NCBI GenBank assembly: GCA_026225255.1
Contig: JAMFSJ010000054.1
Location: 1 to 62,145 of the forward strand
From: Methylacidimicrobium fagopyrum
GTDB lineage: Bacteria; Verrucomicrobiota; Verrucomicrobiia; Limisphaerales; UBA11358
Direction of reading: 5' to 3'
DNA: 62,145 nucleotides
The position numbers were made by a program, and so were the translations under genes. The notes under the pieces were generated by a model. The model did not search any database. It saw nothing but the letters and a program-made list of their open reading frames with translations, and was not told the DNA's origin. Each line of letters begins with the position of its first letter. The stretch's first letter is position 1. Shown here in pieces: positions 43,086-51,300 of the stretch.

Positions 43086-43703
43086 ATGAAACAAATTAAA
43101 CTAATCAAGCTGGCCGCTCTGATGGTGATGGGGCTAACGCTCGTCACCGCGGCCAAAGCCCAGATATACCAGATGACGGCCAATTGGAGTGGGGCCAGTT
43201 ATAGCAATAGTGCGACGGCCACGGCGACTTTTGATCTGGATGTCGGCGCCTTAAATATGCAGTTAAACCATCCCACTACTAATAATGGATCCTATTATAG
43301 CACTACTGGAGCCTATGGTGGCATTTTTCCGGGATTTGTATCCGATTTAACTCTGACTGTATCGGGATCTTCCACGGGAAATGGAACCTTTACTGAAAGT
43401 AACTTTCATTACTTTCTTTTTATAACGTCCACCAATGCCTCTGGTAATTATGACTTCGATCCTAGTGGCAATTGGGCGGCCAATATTCAATTGCAGGATT
43501 TTAGTTTTGCCGGCAATAACGGCAGTAATTATCCCAGCGGCATGCCCGGCAAGAGTATGCGCGCTGACTACTACCATTCCGGTGAATCCATGAGTTTAGT
43601 TTCAGGTAGCAGTAGCCTAGCTCCCGTTCCAGAACCGGGGACGCTGGCGTTAACGGCAATCGGCGGCGTGGGCGCATGGTTTTGCGCACGCCGGAAGAAA
43701 TAA
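43086..43703 (+). CDS. PEP-CTERM protein 4 (distinct family)
   Basis: A 205-residue exported protein: signal peptide (KLAALMVMGLTLVTAAKA|Q), a domain unlike its neighbours (YQMTANWSGASYSNSATATA ... NYDFDPSGNWAANIQLQDFS) rich in Ser, Asn and Tyr, and the tail APVPEPGTLALTAIGGVGAW plus FCARRKK. DNA-level similarity to the others is limited to the tail and flanks, so the array mixes families that share their export and control modules. Function unknown. Confidence 0.9.
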   Translation: MKQIKLIKLAALMVMGLTLVTAAKAQIYQMTANWSGASYSNSATATATFDLDVGALNMQLNHPTTNNGSYYSTTGAYGGIFPGFVSDLTLTVSGSSTGNGTFTESNFHYFLFITSTNASGNYDFDPSGNWAANIQLQDFSFAGNNGSNYPSGMPGKSMRADYYHSGESMSLVSGSSSLAPVPEPGTLALTAIGGVGAWFCARRKK

Positions 43704-43719
43704 TCACGCTGACAACTCC

Positions 43720-43746
43720 AGCTGTCTCGGAAAAACCGGGGCGGCT
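43720..43746 (+). terminator. Weak terminator-like hairpin after PEP-CTERM gene 4
   Basis: AGCTGTCTCGG and CCGGGGCGGCT pair with mismatches. It is a degenerate form of the element after genes 3, 6 and 7. Confidence 0.4.
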
Positions 43747-43761
43747 GGGCTAAACCAAATC

Positions 43762-43796
43762 ATTTTCCGCCGGGGCATCCGAGTGCGGCGCAGTCA
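43762..43796 (+). promoter_or_regulatory. Conserved upstream element of PEP-CTERM gene 5
   Basis: ATTTTCCGCCGGGGCATCCG, then TGCGGCGCAGTCA, 22 bases before the start; it has a few more bases between the halves than in genes 1-3. Confidence 0.68.
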
Positions 43797-43818
43797 ACCA
43801 ATAACAAACCAAGAGCTT

Positions 43819-44625
43819 ATGAAAAACCTACGCAAGACAAACCCGATAAAGCCACTGGTCATAGCCCTGAATGCGCTCCTGCTGGGCGCGGCGGCTAGTT
43901 CCGCCCAGACCACCATCATTTATGATACCTTTGGTGGTTATGACGCGCTGCCTGATCATGCTCCGGATCTTAATCTGACGGGCAATCCTTGGAGTATAGC
44001 CGGTGATCAAACCACGTGGGGAACTCCGGGTTGTATAAACGGCGTTGCTCTTTTTATCGGCGACACCGGCGGTGGGATCAGCCTGCAGGGATATACTTTG
44101 CCGAGCACTACTTTGACGCTTTCGGCTGGTCTCTATGTAAATAATATTGCTGACGATAACGCGAATACGCGTGGGATGTATCTCGGGTATTTTAGAGACC
44201 TCACGCTTAACACGAATATCAGCACCGTTGATTTTACCGGGATGCTTTTGGATGCCACCGACGGGACCCTTAACTTGTTGAATAATGATTCCTCAGGGAG
44301 CTCAACCGTCGTGAGTTCTCGATCTTACCAAGGGACTTGGGATAAAGGTCAGCTCCACACATTGTCTTATACCATCGATACGGTGAGCGGTTCGATTTTG
44401 AGCGCCACACTGGACTCGTCTAATTACATGTTTGCCGCCATCAGCATCTTCGCGTCCACGAACCTGAATTATGTGGGACTCGGAGTAAGTGCTCCTGCGA
44501 GTGGTCAATATGGATATGCCGCGAACTTCTTGCTTACCGCCGAAGCGACGCCGGAACCGGGGACGCTGGCCTTGGCGGCACTCGGCGGCGCGGGCGCCTG
44601 GTTCTGCACGCGCCGGAAGAAATAA
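43819..44625 (+). CDS. PEP-CTERM protein 5 (array family B)
   Basis: A 268-residue protein read from the ATG at 43819 (MKNLRKTNPIKPLVIALNAL); the frame is open 36 bases further through the upstream element. After the signal peptide (SSA|QTT) comes a jelly-roll-like domain (YDTFGGYDALPDHAPDLNLT ... GISLQGYTLPSTTLTLSAGL ... RGMYLGYFRDLTL ... YTIDTVSGSILSATLDSSNY) and the tail ATPEPGTLALAALGGAGAWF plus CTRRKK. It is a close paralogue of the next gene. The fold suggests carbohydrate or matrix binding, but that is an inference. Confidence 0.92.
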   Translation: MKNLRKTNPIKPLVIALNALLLGAAASSAQTTIIYDTFGGYDALPDHAPDLNLTGNPWSIAGDQTTWGTPGCINGVALFIGDTGGGISLQGYTLPSTTLTLSAGLYVNNIADDNANTRGMYLGYFRDLTLNTNISTVDFTGMLLDATDGTLNLLNNDSSGSSTVVSSRSYQGTWDKGQLHTLSYTIDTVSGSILSATLDSSNYMFAAISIFASTNLNYVGLGVSAPASGQYGYAANFLLTAEATPEPGTLALAALGGAGAWFCTRRKK

Positions 44626-44642
44626 TCACGCTGACCAACTCA

Positions 44643-44668
44643 AGCTGTTCCGGAAAACCCGGGCGGCT
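44643..44668 (+). terminator. Terminator-like hairpin after PEP-CTERM gene 5
   Basis: AGCTGTTCCGG and CCCGGGCGGCT pair with mismatches. Same design as after gene 4. Confidence 0.45.
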
Positions 44669-44683
44669 TGATTAACCCGAATC

Positions 44684-44719
44684 ATTTTCCACTGAGGTCA
44701 TCCGAGTGCGGCGCAGTCA
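44684..44719 (+). promoter_or_regulatory. Conserved upstream element of PEP-CTERM gene 6
   Basis: ATTTTCCACTGAGGTCATCC, then GTGCGGCGCAGTCA, 27 bases before the start. The second half and the CAACCAATAACAAAC leader equal those of gene 5. Confidence 0.66.
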
Positions 44720-44745
44720 ACCAATAACAAACAAACAAAACACTC

Positions 44746-45561
44746 ATGAAAAACCTACGCAAGATAAAGCCGATAAAACCATTGGTCATAGCCCTAAATG
44801 CGCTCCTGTTGGGAGTGGCGGCTAGTTCCGCCCAGACCACCATCATTCATGATAGCTTTTATGACGATCAAGATACTGCGCTGCCTAGTCATGTCCCGGA
44901 TGTTAATCTGACGGGCAATCCTTGGAGTATGTCCGGCAACCTAAGCACGGAGGGATATCCGTATTGTGTAAATGGCAATGCTTCTTTTTTCGTCGAAACC
45001 GGCGCGGGAATCAGCCTGCAGGGATATACTTTGCCAAGCCCTAATTTGACGCTTTCGGCTACTCTCTTTGAAAATAATATTGGAGGCGATGATGCTAATA
45101 AGCGCGGGATGTATCTCGGGTATTTTAGAGGCATCACACTTACTACGAATGTCAGCACGGCTGATTTTACCGGGTTGCTGTTAGATGCCACCGACGGCAG
45201 CCTTAACTTGTTGAATAATGATTCTTCAGGAAACTCAACCGTCGTGAGTTCTCAAGCTTACCAAGGGGATTGGGATAGCACTCAAGACCACGCATTGTCT
45301 TATACCATTGACACGGTAAGCGGTTCGATTTTGAGCGCCACGCTGGACTCGCAAAATTACTCGTTTGCCGCCACCAGCGTCTTCGCCTCCACGAATCTGA
45401 ATTGGGCGGGACTCGGTGCGAGTGATCCTGTGGGGGGGCCGAGCCGTGGATTTGCAGCGAACTTCATGCTTACCGCTGAAGCGACGCCGGAACCGGGCAC
45501 GCTGGCCTTGGTGGGTCTCGGCGGCGTGGGCGCCTGGGTCTGCACGCGCCGGAAGAAATAA
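44746..45561 (+). CDS. PEP-CTERM protein 6 (array family B)
   Basis: A 271-residue paralogue of gene 5, with the same signal peptide (MKNLRKIKPIKPLVIALNAL), the repeated GISLQGYTLPSPNLTLSATL and LLLDATDGSLNLLNNDSSGN segments, and the tail ATPEPGTLALVGLGGVGAWV plus CTRRKK. Most changes fall in the first 60 residues of the mature protein (FYDDQDTALPSHVPDVNLTG). The pair points to repeated duplication in this array. Confidence 0.92.
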   Translation: MKNLRKIKPIKPLVIALNALLLGVAASSAQTTIIHDSFYDDQDTALPSHVPDVNLTGNPWSMSGNLSTEGYPYCVNGNASFFVETGAGISLQGYTLPSPNLTLSATLFENNIGGDDANKRGMYLGYFRGITLTTNVSTADFTGLLLDATDGSLNLLNNDSSGNSTVVSSQAYQGDWDSTQDHALSYTIDTVSGSILSATLDSQNYSFAATSVFASTNLNWAGLGASDPVGGPSRGFAANFMLTAEATPEPGTLALVGLGGVGAWVCTRRKK

Positions 45562-45576
45562 TCACGCTGACTCACC

Positions 45577-45602
45577 AGCCGCTCCGGGCCACCGGGGCGG
45601 CT
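45577..45602 (+). terminator. Terminator after PEP-CTERM gene 6
   Basis: AGCCGCTCCGG and CCGGGGCGGCT pair around GCCA, followed by TTGTT. The same 26 bases recur exactly after gene 7 (46440-46465). Confidence 0.75.
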
Positions 45603-45610
45603 TTGTTATG

Positions 45611-45634
45611 GGTGGGGTGAGACTCCGTCGAACC
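45611..45634. repeat. Variant copy of the 24-bp murG repeat
   Basis: GGTGGGGTGAGACTCCGTCG, then AACC, differs from the murG copy at two positions. It lies between array genes 6 and 7. Confidence 0.8.
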
Positions 45635-45773
45635 CTGATCCGATTCCCGTGCACCGCGGACAAGCATATTTGTGTTTTAATGACCGGTTGCTGGATCTCG
45701 GCGGAGGTGTAGATTAATAGGGTTGGATCAGACCGTCGTCGGGTTCAACGACTGAATCAATTAGGAAACAAAC

Positions 45774-45810
45774 AATCGTCCGCTGGGGGAATGAGGGCGC
45801 GGCGCAAGCA
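45774..45810 (+). promoter_or_regulatory. Conserved upstream element of PEP-CTERM gene 7
   Basis: AATCGTCCGCTGGGGGAATG, then GGCGCGGCGCAAGCA, about 30 bases before the start. It is the most diverged copy but the CCGCTGGGG core and the AACCAAGAAAGAAAC leader remain. Confidence 0.5.
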
Positions 45811-45840
45811 AACAACATAACCAAGAAAGAAACTCGCCCC

Positions 45841-46422
45841 ATGAAACTTACAAAATTCGTCGCCTTGACCCTGCTGGGACTCCTGCTCGCCACCGCCGTG
45901 AAAGCCCAAGGTATATTATTGACCGTGGATATCTCCAACCCCAGCGCGGTGATTTTCACCGCCACGACCAACTATGCCGCCATGAACAGTTATAGATCAA
46001 TTAGGGACGGGTTTGATTTACTGAAGCTGTTCACAAGTGTCGCTAGTGTCGGTGGCAGCGATACTAACGGAACCTTGATTGGTGGCAACTCGGGAAACCC
46101 GTATAGCACCTATTATGGTGACAATGCTTCGGGCAGTATCATTGATTTGGGCTTTGTGGGAACCGGCTTCACGTATCAGACATTTACCACCACGTCCACC
46201 GCCTTTACCGGCGCCTGGACGATTGACCTGTCCGGTGCCACCCCCCAACTACCCTTGCCGGGCGCTATCGGAAACATTCAGACGGGATTTGGAGCCAGCC
46301 CCGGTCAAGTGATCGGGCAATGGCAAGTCATCGGCACGGCGCCGGTGCCGGAACCGGGCACGCTGGCGTTAGCGGCACTTGGCGGTATAGGCGCATGGTT
46401 CGGCGCGCGCCGGAAGAAATAA
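45841..46422 (+). CDS. PEP-CTERM protein 7 (array family A)
   Basis: A 193-residue protein with signal peptide (KFVALTLLGLLLATAVKA|Q), the family A start GILLTVDISNPSAVIFTATT, GTLIGGNSGNPYSTYYGDN, the conserved FTTTSTAFTGAWTIDLSGAT, and the tail PVPEPGTLALAALGGIGAWF plus GARRKK. It is related to genes 1-3 but separated from them by the family B pair and gene 4, so the array order is not a simple block duplication. Confidence 0.92.
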   Translation: MKLTKFVALTLLGLLLATAVKAQGILLTVDISNPSAVIFTATTNYAAMNSYRSIRDGFDLLKLFTSVASVGGSDTNGTLIGGNSGNPYSTYYGDNASGSIIDLGFVGTGFTYQTFTTTSTAFTGAWTIDLSGATPQLPLPGAIGNIQTGFGASPGQVIGQWQVIGTAPVPEPGTLALAALGGIGAWFGARRKK

Positions 46423-46439
46423 TCTCACGGACTGATACC

Positions 46440-46465
46440 AGCCGCTCCGGGCCACCGGGGCGGCT
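46440..46465 (+). terminator. Terminator after PEP-CTERM gene 7
   Basis: Same 26 bases as after gene 6, here followed by TTGTTTTTG. It closes the array. Confidence 0.82.
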
Positions 46466-46490
46466 TTGTTTTTGCGTTGGGCTCTAAAAA

Positions 46491-46552
46491 TCACGCCAAG
46501 GCGCGAAGGCGCTAAGGGGAAATTTTCTTCGCGACTTTGCGTCTTTGCGTGA
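46491..46552. repeat. Inverted repeat of the ACGCAAAGACGCAAAG type
   Basis: TCACGCCAAGGCGCGAAGGC and GACTTTGCGTCTTTGCGTGA form long imperfect arms around a short AT-rich centre. A better-kept relative lies at 48167-48250. This type of palindrome is widely dispersed in several bacterial phyla. Confidence 0.75.
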
Positions 46553-46789
46553 AAATGGTCTTGGGTTCAACACGGCTTAACGGCGTCGCTCCCGCCCGCC
46601 TCCCTTACGGCACTTCCTAAAATGGAGTGTGGTATTGTAGTGAGTTTAGTTAAAGTTACTAACATCCAATGACCCGCTGCGCGTCCTTTGGGGATATTCA
46701 GGGACACTTTACCGCCAGGCCGCTTGTGCCAAGTTGCTCTCAAAGCCTACTACTTTTCATTTTACGCCCGTTTTCAGGGTTTTTCTGTC

Positions 46790-47083
46790 TCTTGGAATCA
46801 TTCTTGGAGGCCATGGAACCATCCTATGGCCTTGTGGGACCATTCTATGGGTCCAAAGAACCTTCCCAAGACGCCGTGGGATCATTTTTATGCGCCAAAT
46901 ATTCATTCTGTGGACCCGTCGGATCATCCTATGGGTCCATGGAACCATCCTATGGACCCATAGGATGGTCCGCAGGCGCCAAAAAATCATTCTACGAACC
47001 CATGGAATGGTCGGACGGGGCCAAAGAATCATCCCACGGCGGCGTTGAAGGAGCCGATGAGGCCCAAGCACTGTCCCACGAGG
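46790..47083. repeat. Degenerate 21-bp tandem repeat array, about 14 units
   Basis: Units start every 21 bases from 46790 (46790, 46811, 46832, 46853 and so on). The consensus is near CCATGGAATCATCCTATGGG plus one base; clear examples are at 46811 and 46937. Because 21 is a multiple of three, several frames stay open: the plus strand gives MEPSYGP-like heptads and the minus strand RMVPWTH-like heptads. Weaker units seem to continue to about 47146. I call it a repeat and not a gene, since no frame has a convincing start or domain. Confidence 0.8.
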
Positions 47084-47159
47084 CGGCAGCTTGGGGGCAC
47101 AGCGCCGTTGCCTCATCCCAACACGCCCCCGAAGAGAGCGACGGCATCGCGCCGGGAGT

Positions 47160-47640
47160 CAATGGCCACACGGATGTTTGCAGGGGGGCGGGGAGGGCGG
47201 TGGGCGGTGGGCGGTAGGCAAGTGGGCGGAGGGGCGGACGAATCTACGGGCCGTGGGGTTGGCATTTCTGGCGGTTGTGGGGAGGGGAGCGGGCGGCCGG
47301 GCGGGGGGTAGTCACGGCTCGACGGAGTCTCGCCCCACCCACAGGGAGCTTTGTCACGGCCCGATGGAGTTTTGGCCCACCGGTAGCGCGTTTGGGGTAA
47401 GTCGCCTCCGAGCGGAGCAATGCTCGGCGCTCCGTCTGCTCGCTCGCCTTAAGCCCACCGCCCACGGCCTCAAGCCCATCGCCGCACTCAAGATTCAATG
47501 AGAAAGCGGAGGGACGGGCGATCGTCACGGCTCGACGGAGTCTCGCCCCACCCGTCGCCCACCGCCTATCGCCCACGGCCCACGGCCCCTCGCCTCTCCC
47601 GCCGGGGGCCTCCTCCTTCTCGTTTGCATTCAAGGAGATA
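47160..47640. repeat. GC-skewed repeat cluster
   Basis: A G-rich part (47180-47310; GGGCGGTGGGCGGTGGGCGG) is mirrored in type by a C-rich part (about 47550-47610; CGCCCACGGCCCACGGCCCC). Between them lie two exact copies of the 24-bp murG repeat (47316-47339, 47529-47552), a diverged copy (47353-47382) and a copy of the GGAGCGCCGAGCATTGCTC palindrome (47415-47436). No gene is seen in this 480-base stretch. Confidence 0.7.
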
Positions 47641-47689
47641 AGATGATACGATACACCCAGTATGAGATGGTATTGGGGAATCTAAGGGC

Positions 47690-48079
47690 ATGAAATTCTA
47701 TAAAATTATCACGAGCTTTATCATTGGCGGACTGACGGTTCAAGCTGTCGTCGCCCAAACCACAATCCAAGATGCGGGCTGGCTGCACGCGGACACGCAG
47801 AAGATTTCACCCGGCATCGTCTGGTATACGGAGGATGTCAGCTATGAACTCACCACGGGGTTGTATTTTCCACCCGATGTGTTGCGACCGAATGTTTTCG
47901 CCCAGGTGGACGACCGTTTGGCGAATTCAAAATTGAGTGTGAGTCCGCTGATCCCGACTCCGTTGGCCGTTGATTTACAGGCCGGGACCAAAGTCCCGAT
48001 GTTGCCGGAACCGGGCATGCTGGCACTGGTGACGGTGGGCGGCATCGGCGCGCTGCTGCTGGCGCAACGGCGCAAGTAA
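47690..48079 (+). CDS. PEP-CTERM protein 8, short and isolated
   Basis: A 129-residue protein with a signal peptide (IITSFIIGGLTVQAVVA|Q) and a tail MLPEPGMLALVTVGGIGALL plus LAQRRK, in which PEP is kept but the helix lacks the usual GAWFCARR end. The mature part is only about 80 residues (HADTQKISPGIVWYTEDVSY ... FPPDVLRPNVFAQVDDRLAN). It lacks the upstream element seen before genes 1-7 and lies beyond the repeat cluster, so it is probably controlled differently. Confidence 0.8.
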   Translation: MKFYKIITSFIIGGLTVQAVVAQTTIQDAGWLHADTQKISPGIVWYTEDVSYELTTGLYFPPDVLRPNVFAQVDDRLANSKLSVSPLIPTPLAVDLQAGTKVPMLPEPGMLALVTVGGIGALLLAQRRK

Positions 48080-48102
48080 GCAGTTTGCGGTCAGGTAGAA
48101 TT

Positions 48103-48130
48103 GCCGCCCGGGTTCACCGGGCGGCTTTTT
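48103..48130 (+). terminator. Terminator after PEP-CTERM gene 8
   Basis: GCCGCCCGG and CCGGGCGGC form a 9-bp stem with a short loop, followed by TTTTT. Confidence 0.88.
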
Positions 48131-48166
48131 CGTGGGTGGATGCTCCGCCGCCGAGCCGGGATAAAT

Positions 48167-48250
48167 CCAAGGCGAGCTCACGCAAAGACGCAAAGACGCC
48201 AAGTGAAAATTCTCTTCGCGCCTTTGCGTCTTTGCGTGAGCTCGCCTTGG
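48167..48250. repeat. Perfect 29-bp inverted repeat
   Basis: The arms 48167-48195 and 48222-48250 are exact reverse complements over 29 bases (CCAAGGCGAGCTCACGCAAA and on) around a 26-base centre that is itself partly palindromic. It is related to 46491-46552. Arms this exact suggest a recent insertion. Confidence 0.88.
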
Positions 48251-48364
48251 GTAAAGCACGGCGCGATCGGCGCCCGCCGCATCGTTGAGAATTATTTCCA
48301 CAAATGTCACGCAATGAAGGTTGACGCCGCGCGTGTGGTGTAGAATCTTGTCGCCGTTTCACGC

Positions 48365-51300
48365 GTGAGAAATTTATTTTCAACCGTCTGCGCCCAAGGC
48401 CAATGGCTGCTGCTGCTCGCCGGGTTGGGCGTCGGCGTTTTTCCGGCATTTGCCGCCAAGCCATCCACGCCCGTTGCCGCGCCCACTTACGCGCTCACGT
48501 CCTTGCCGTCTACGGGCGCGTTTCTCAACGGCACGCTGCCGGAAGTGGCACCGACGATCTCCGGCAATTGGACCGCCGTCGTTGCCTTCACTAATCTGTG
48601 GTTCACTAATTCTGTCGGCCTCGCGCCCGTGCCGGATTCCAATCTGCTCTGCGTGTGGGAACGCGAGGGACGCGTGTGGACGTTTGATAATTCACCCGGC
48701 ACAGCGTCCAAAAAACTCGTGCTCGACGTCAGCGCGCAATGCCAGGGCTGGGACGATTCCGGGCTGCTCGGCGTGGCGTTTCATCCGGGCTTCGCGACGA
48801 ATCATTTCATGTTCGTTTATTACACGTGGGTCGCGCCCGGCACCGTCGTGGGCGATCCCAACACGCGCCCGAATCCCGTGTTGCCGAATAAGTATCACGA
48901 CCGGCTCGAACGCTACACGCTGGATGCCAATGGCGTGGCGCTGCCCGACTCGGTGAAGATCTTCGTCGACCTCACGAATCAAACTGTGTGGCATCACGGC
49001 GGCGGTATGTTCTTTCATCCGACGAACGGATTTCTCTACTACACGGACGGCGATAATTCCGTGGGCGACAATGATCAGCTCATCAACAAGAGCCTTTACT
49101 CCGGCGTATTTCGGATTGATGTGGATCAACGTGGCGGTGCGATCAGTCACGCCCCGCCGCGTCAGCCGCTGAACGGACTCACGGCGAATTATTTTATTCC
49201 CAACGACAATCCCTTCGTAGCCAAGAACGCAGCCGTAGTGGGACAGGCTTCCAGCCTGTCTAGTTCCTCGGAGACGCAGGCCGACTTGACAGGCAAGATG
49301 CCTGTCCCACTACCGCGGCCGAACGACAACCCGTTCGTAGCTACGAACGCAGCCGTAGTGGGACAGGCTTCCAGCCTGTCTAGTCCCTCGGCAACGCAGT
49401 CCGACGTGACAGGCAAGATGCCTGTCCCACTAGCGCCGTTGGAAGAATTTTTCTGTCTGGGCTTGCGCAGTCCGCATCGCATGACGATCGATCCGCCGAC
49501 GGGCCGCATCTTCATCGGCGATGTCGGCGAAAGTTCGCGCGAAGAGATTGACGTGATCCAGCCCGGCGAATCCGGACTGAACTTCCAATGGAATGAGTGC
49601 GAAGGCAATCTCGGCTCGATGAAGGCGCCCTTCCTCGGCATCAGTCGCGGACCCGTGTTGGATTATCCGCACACGGACGGTCGGGCCGTCATCGGCGGCT
49701 ATGTGTATCGCGGCCAGAAATTCGCGAGCGATCTCGGCGGTAAATATATCTTCGGCGACAACGTCATGCGCATCGTCTGGGCCTTGGACGAGACCGCCAC
49801 GCCCGCCAAGAAGACCGTGCTCTGCGTGATGCCGAAAGGCGAAGGACCCAACTCCGGGTCCGACTACACCGGACTGTCTTCCTTTGGCGTGGATTCAGCC
49901 GGCGAACTTTATTTCTGCCAGATGAGCAGTATTGGCGGGCGCATTTTCACCTTGCAACGGGGCGGGCCGCCGCCGTCCACGCATCAGTTGCCGAAATTAT
50001 TATCGCAGACCGGCGCGTTCACGGACTTGCTGAACCTGCAACCGGCGGACGGAATGATTCCCTACGGCGTCAACTCGCCGCTGTGGTCGGACGGCGCGCA
50101 GAAACAACGTTGGTTCGTGCTGCCGACGCAAACCAAGATTGGTTTTTCGGATACGGGCGAATGGAAGTTCCCCGCGGGCACGGTGTTCGTGAAGAACTTT
50201 TCGTTGCCCGTGGATGATAACGATCCGGCCGTGCAGCATCGGCTCGAAACACGTTTGCTCATCCGCGACACGAGCGGCACGGTCTATGGTGCGAGTTATA
50301 AATGGCGCGCGGATAATTCCGATGCCGACCTCATCACGGCGGGCACGAACGAGCTCATCACCATCAAAACCGCCACCGGCACGCGCACGCAAAAATGGTT
50401 TTATCCCGGACGCCAGGATTGTCTCACGTGTCACACGCCCGTTTCCGGCGGCGTGCTCGGCGTGTCCACGCGGCAGCTCAATGGCGATTATAAATATCCG
50501 AACGGCGTCACGGATAACCAACTCCGCACGCTCGGCCATCTAGGATTGTTCGACAAGGAATTCGATCCGTTAAAGATCTTTCGCTACCCGAAGCTCGTGA
50601 ACCTAACGAACACATCCGTGGCGCTCGAACTGCGCGTGCGTTCGTATCTCGACGCGAACTGCGCGATGTGTCATCGGCCTGGCGGCGCGGGCGCGTTCTT
50701 CGATGCGCGCTTTGTCACGCCGTTGAAGAAACAGAATCTCCTCAACGGCCCGGTCGCGAATCTGCGCGGCATCACCGGCGCGAAAGTGGTGGTGCCCGGC
50801 GATACTAACCGTTCTATTTTGTTCCAGCGCATCAGCGTGACGGGCGAAGGTCAGATGCCGCCGATCGCGCGCAACGTGGTGGATGACAAAGCGGTGGCGT
50901 TGATCGGTCAATGGATTTCCAAACTGCCCGCGAAGGCGACGATTCTGCCGCGCGGCTGGACGGACGCGGATATTGGCAACGTCGGCGTGGAGGGCGAAGC
51001 GAGTTTTCTCAACGGCAACTTCAACGTGCTCGCGTCCGGCAACGATATTTGGGAAACGGCGGACACGTTTCATTACGCTTACAAAACGCTCGCGGGGGAT
51101 GGCCAGATCGTGGCGCATATCAGTTCATTGCAATATACCGATCCGTGGGCGAAAGCGGGCGTGATGTTCCGCGAGAGTAATTCGCCGGGCGCGAAATATG
51201 CGTTGATGGCGATCACCGCGCACAACAGCTCGGTCTATCAATGGCGCCCCGCCGACGATCAAGGCAGTCACAACACGGACGGCGTCGCGACGCTCATCCC

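Noticed and set aside
40683..45810. Sigma-54 promoters in the PEP-CTERM upstream elements
   Set aside because: GG-N10-GC fits genes 1, 3 and 5, but gene 2 has the wrong spacing and genes 4, 6 and 7 do not fit well. The evidence is too uneven to call.
46790..47146. CRISPR array
   Set aside because: The units are contiguous 21-mers without unique spacers, and no cas genes are present.
46669..47217. A 182-codon plus-strand frame over the 21-bp array as a real gene
   Set aside because: Several other frames on both strands are equally open, because the repeat unit is a multiple of three and poor in stop codons. There is no signal peptide, ribosome site or domain.
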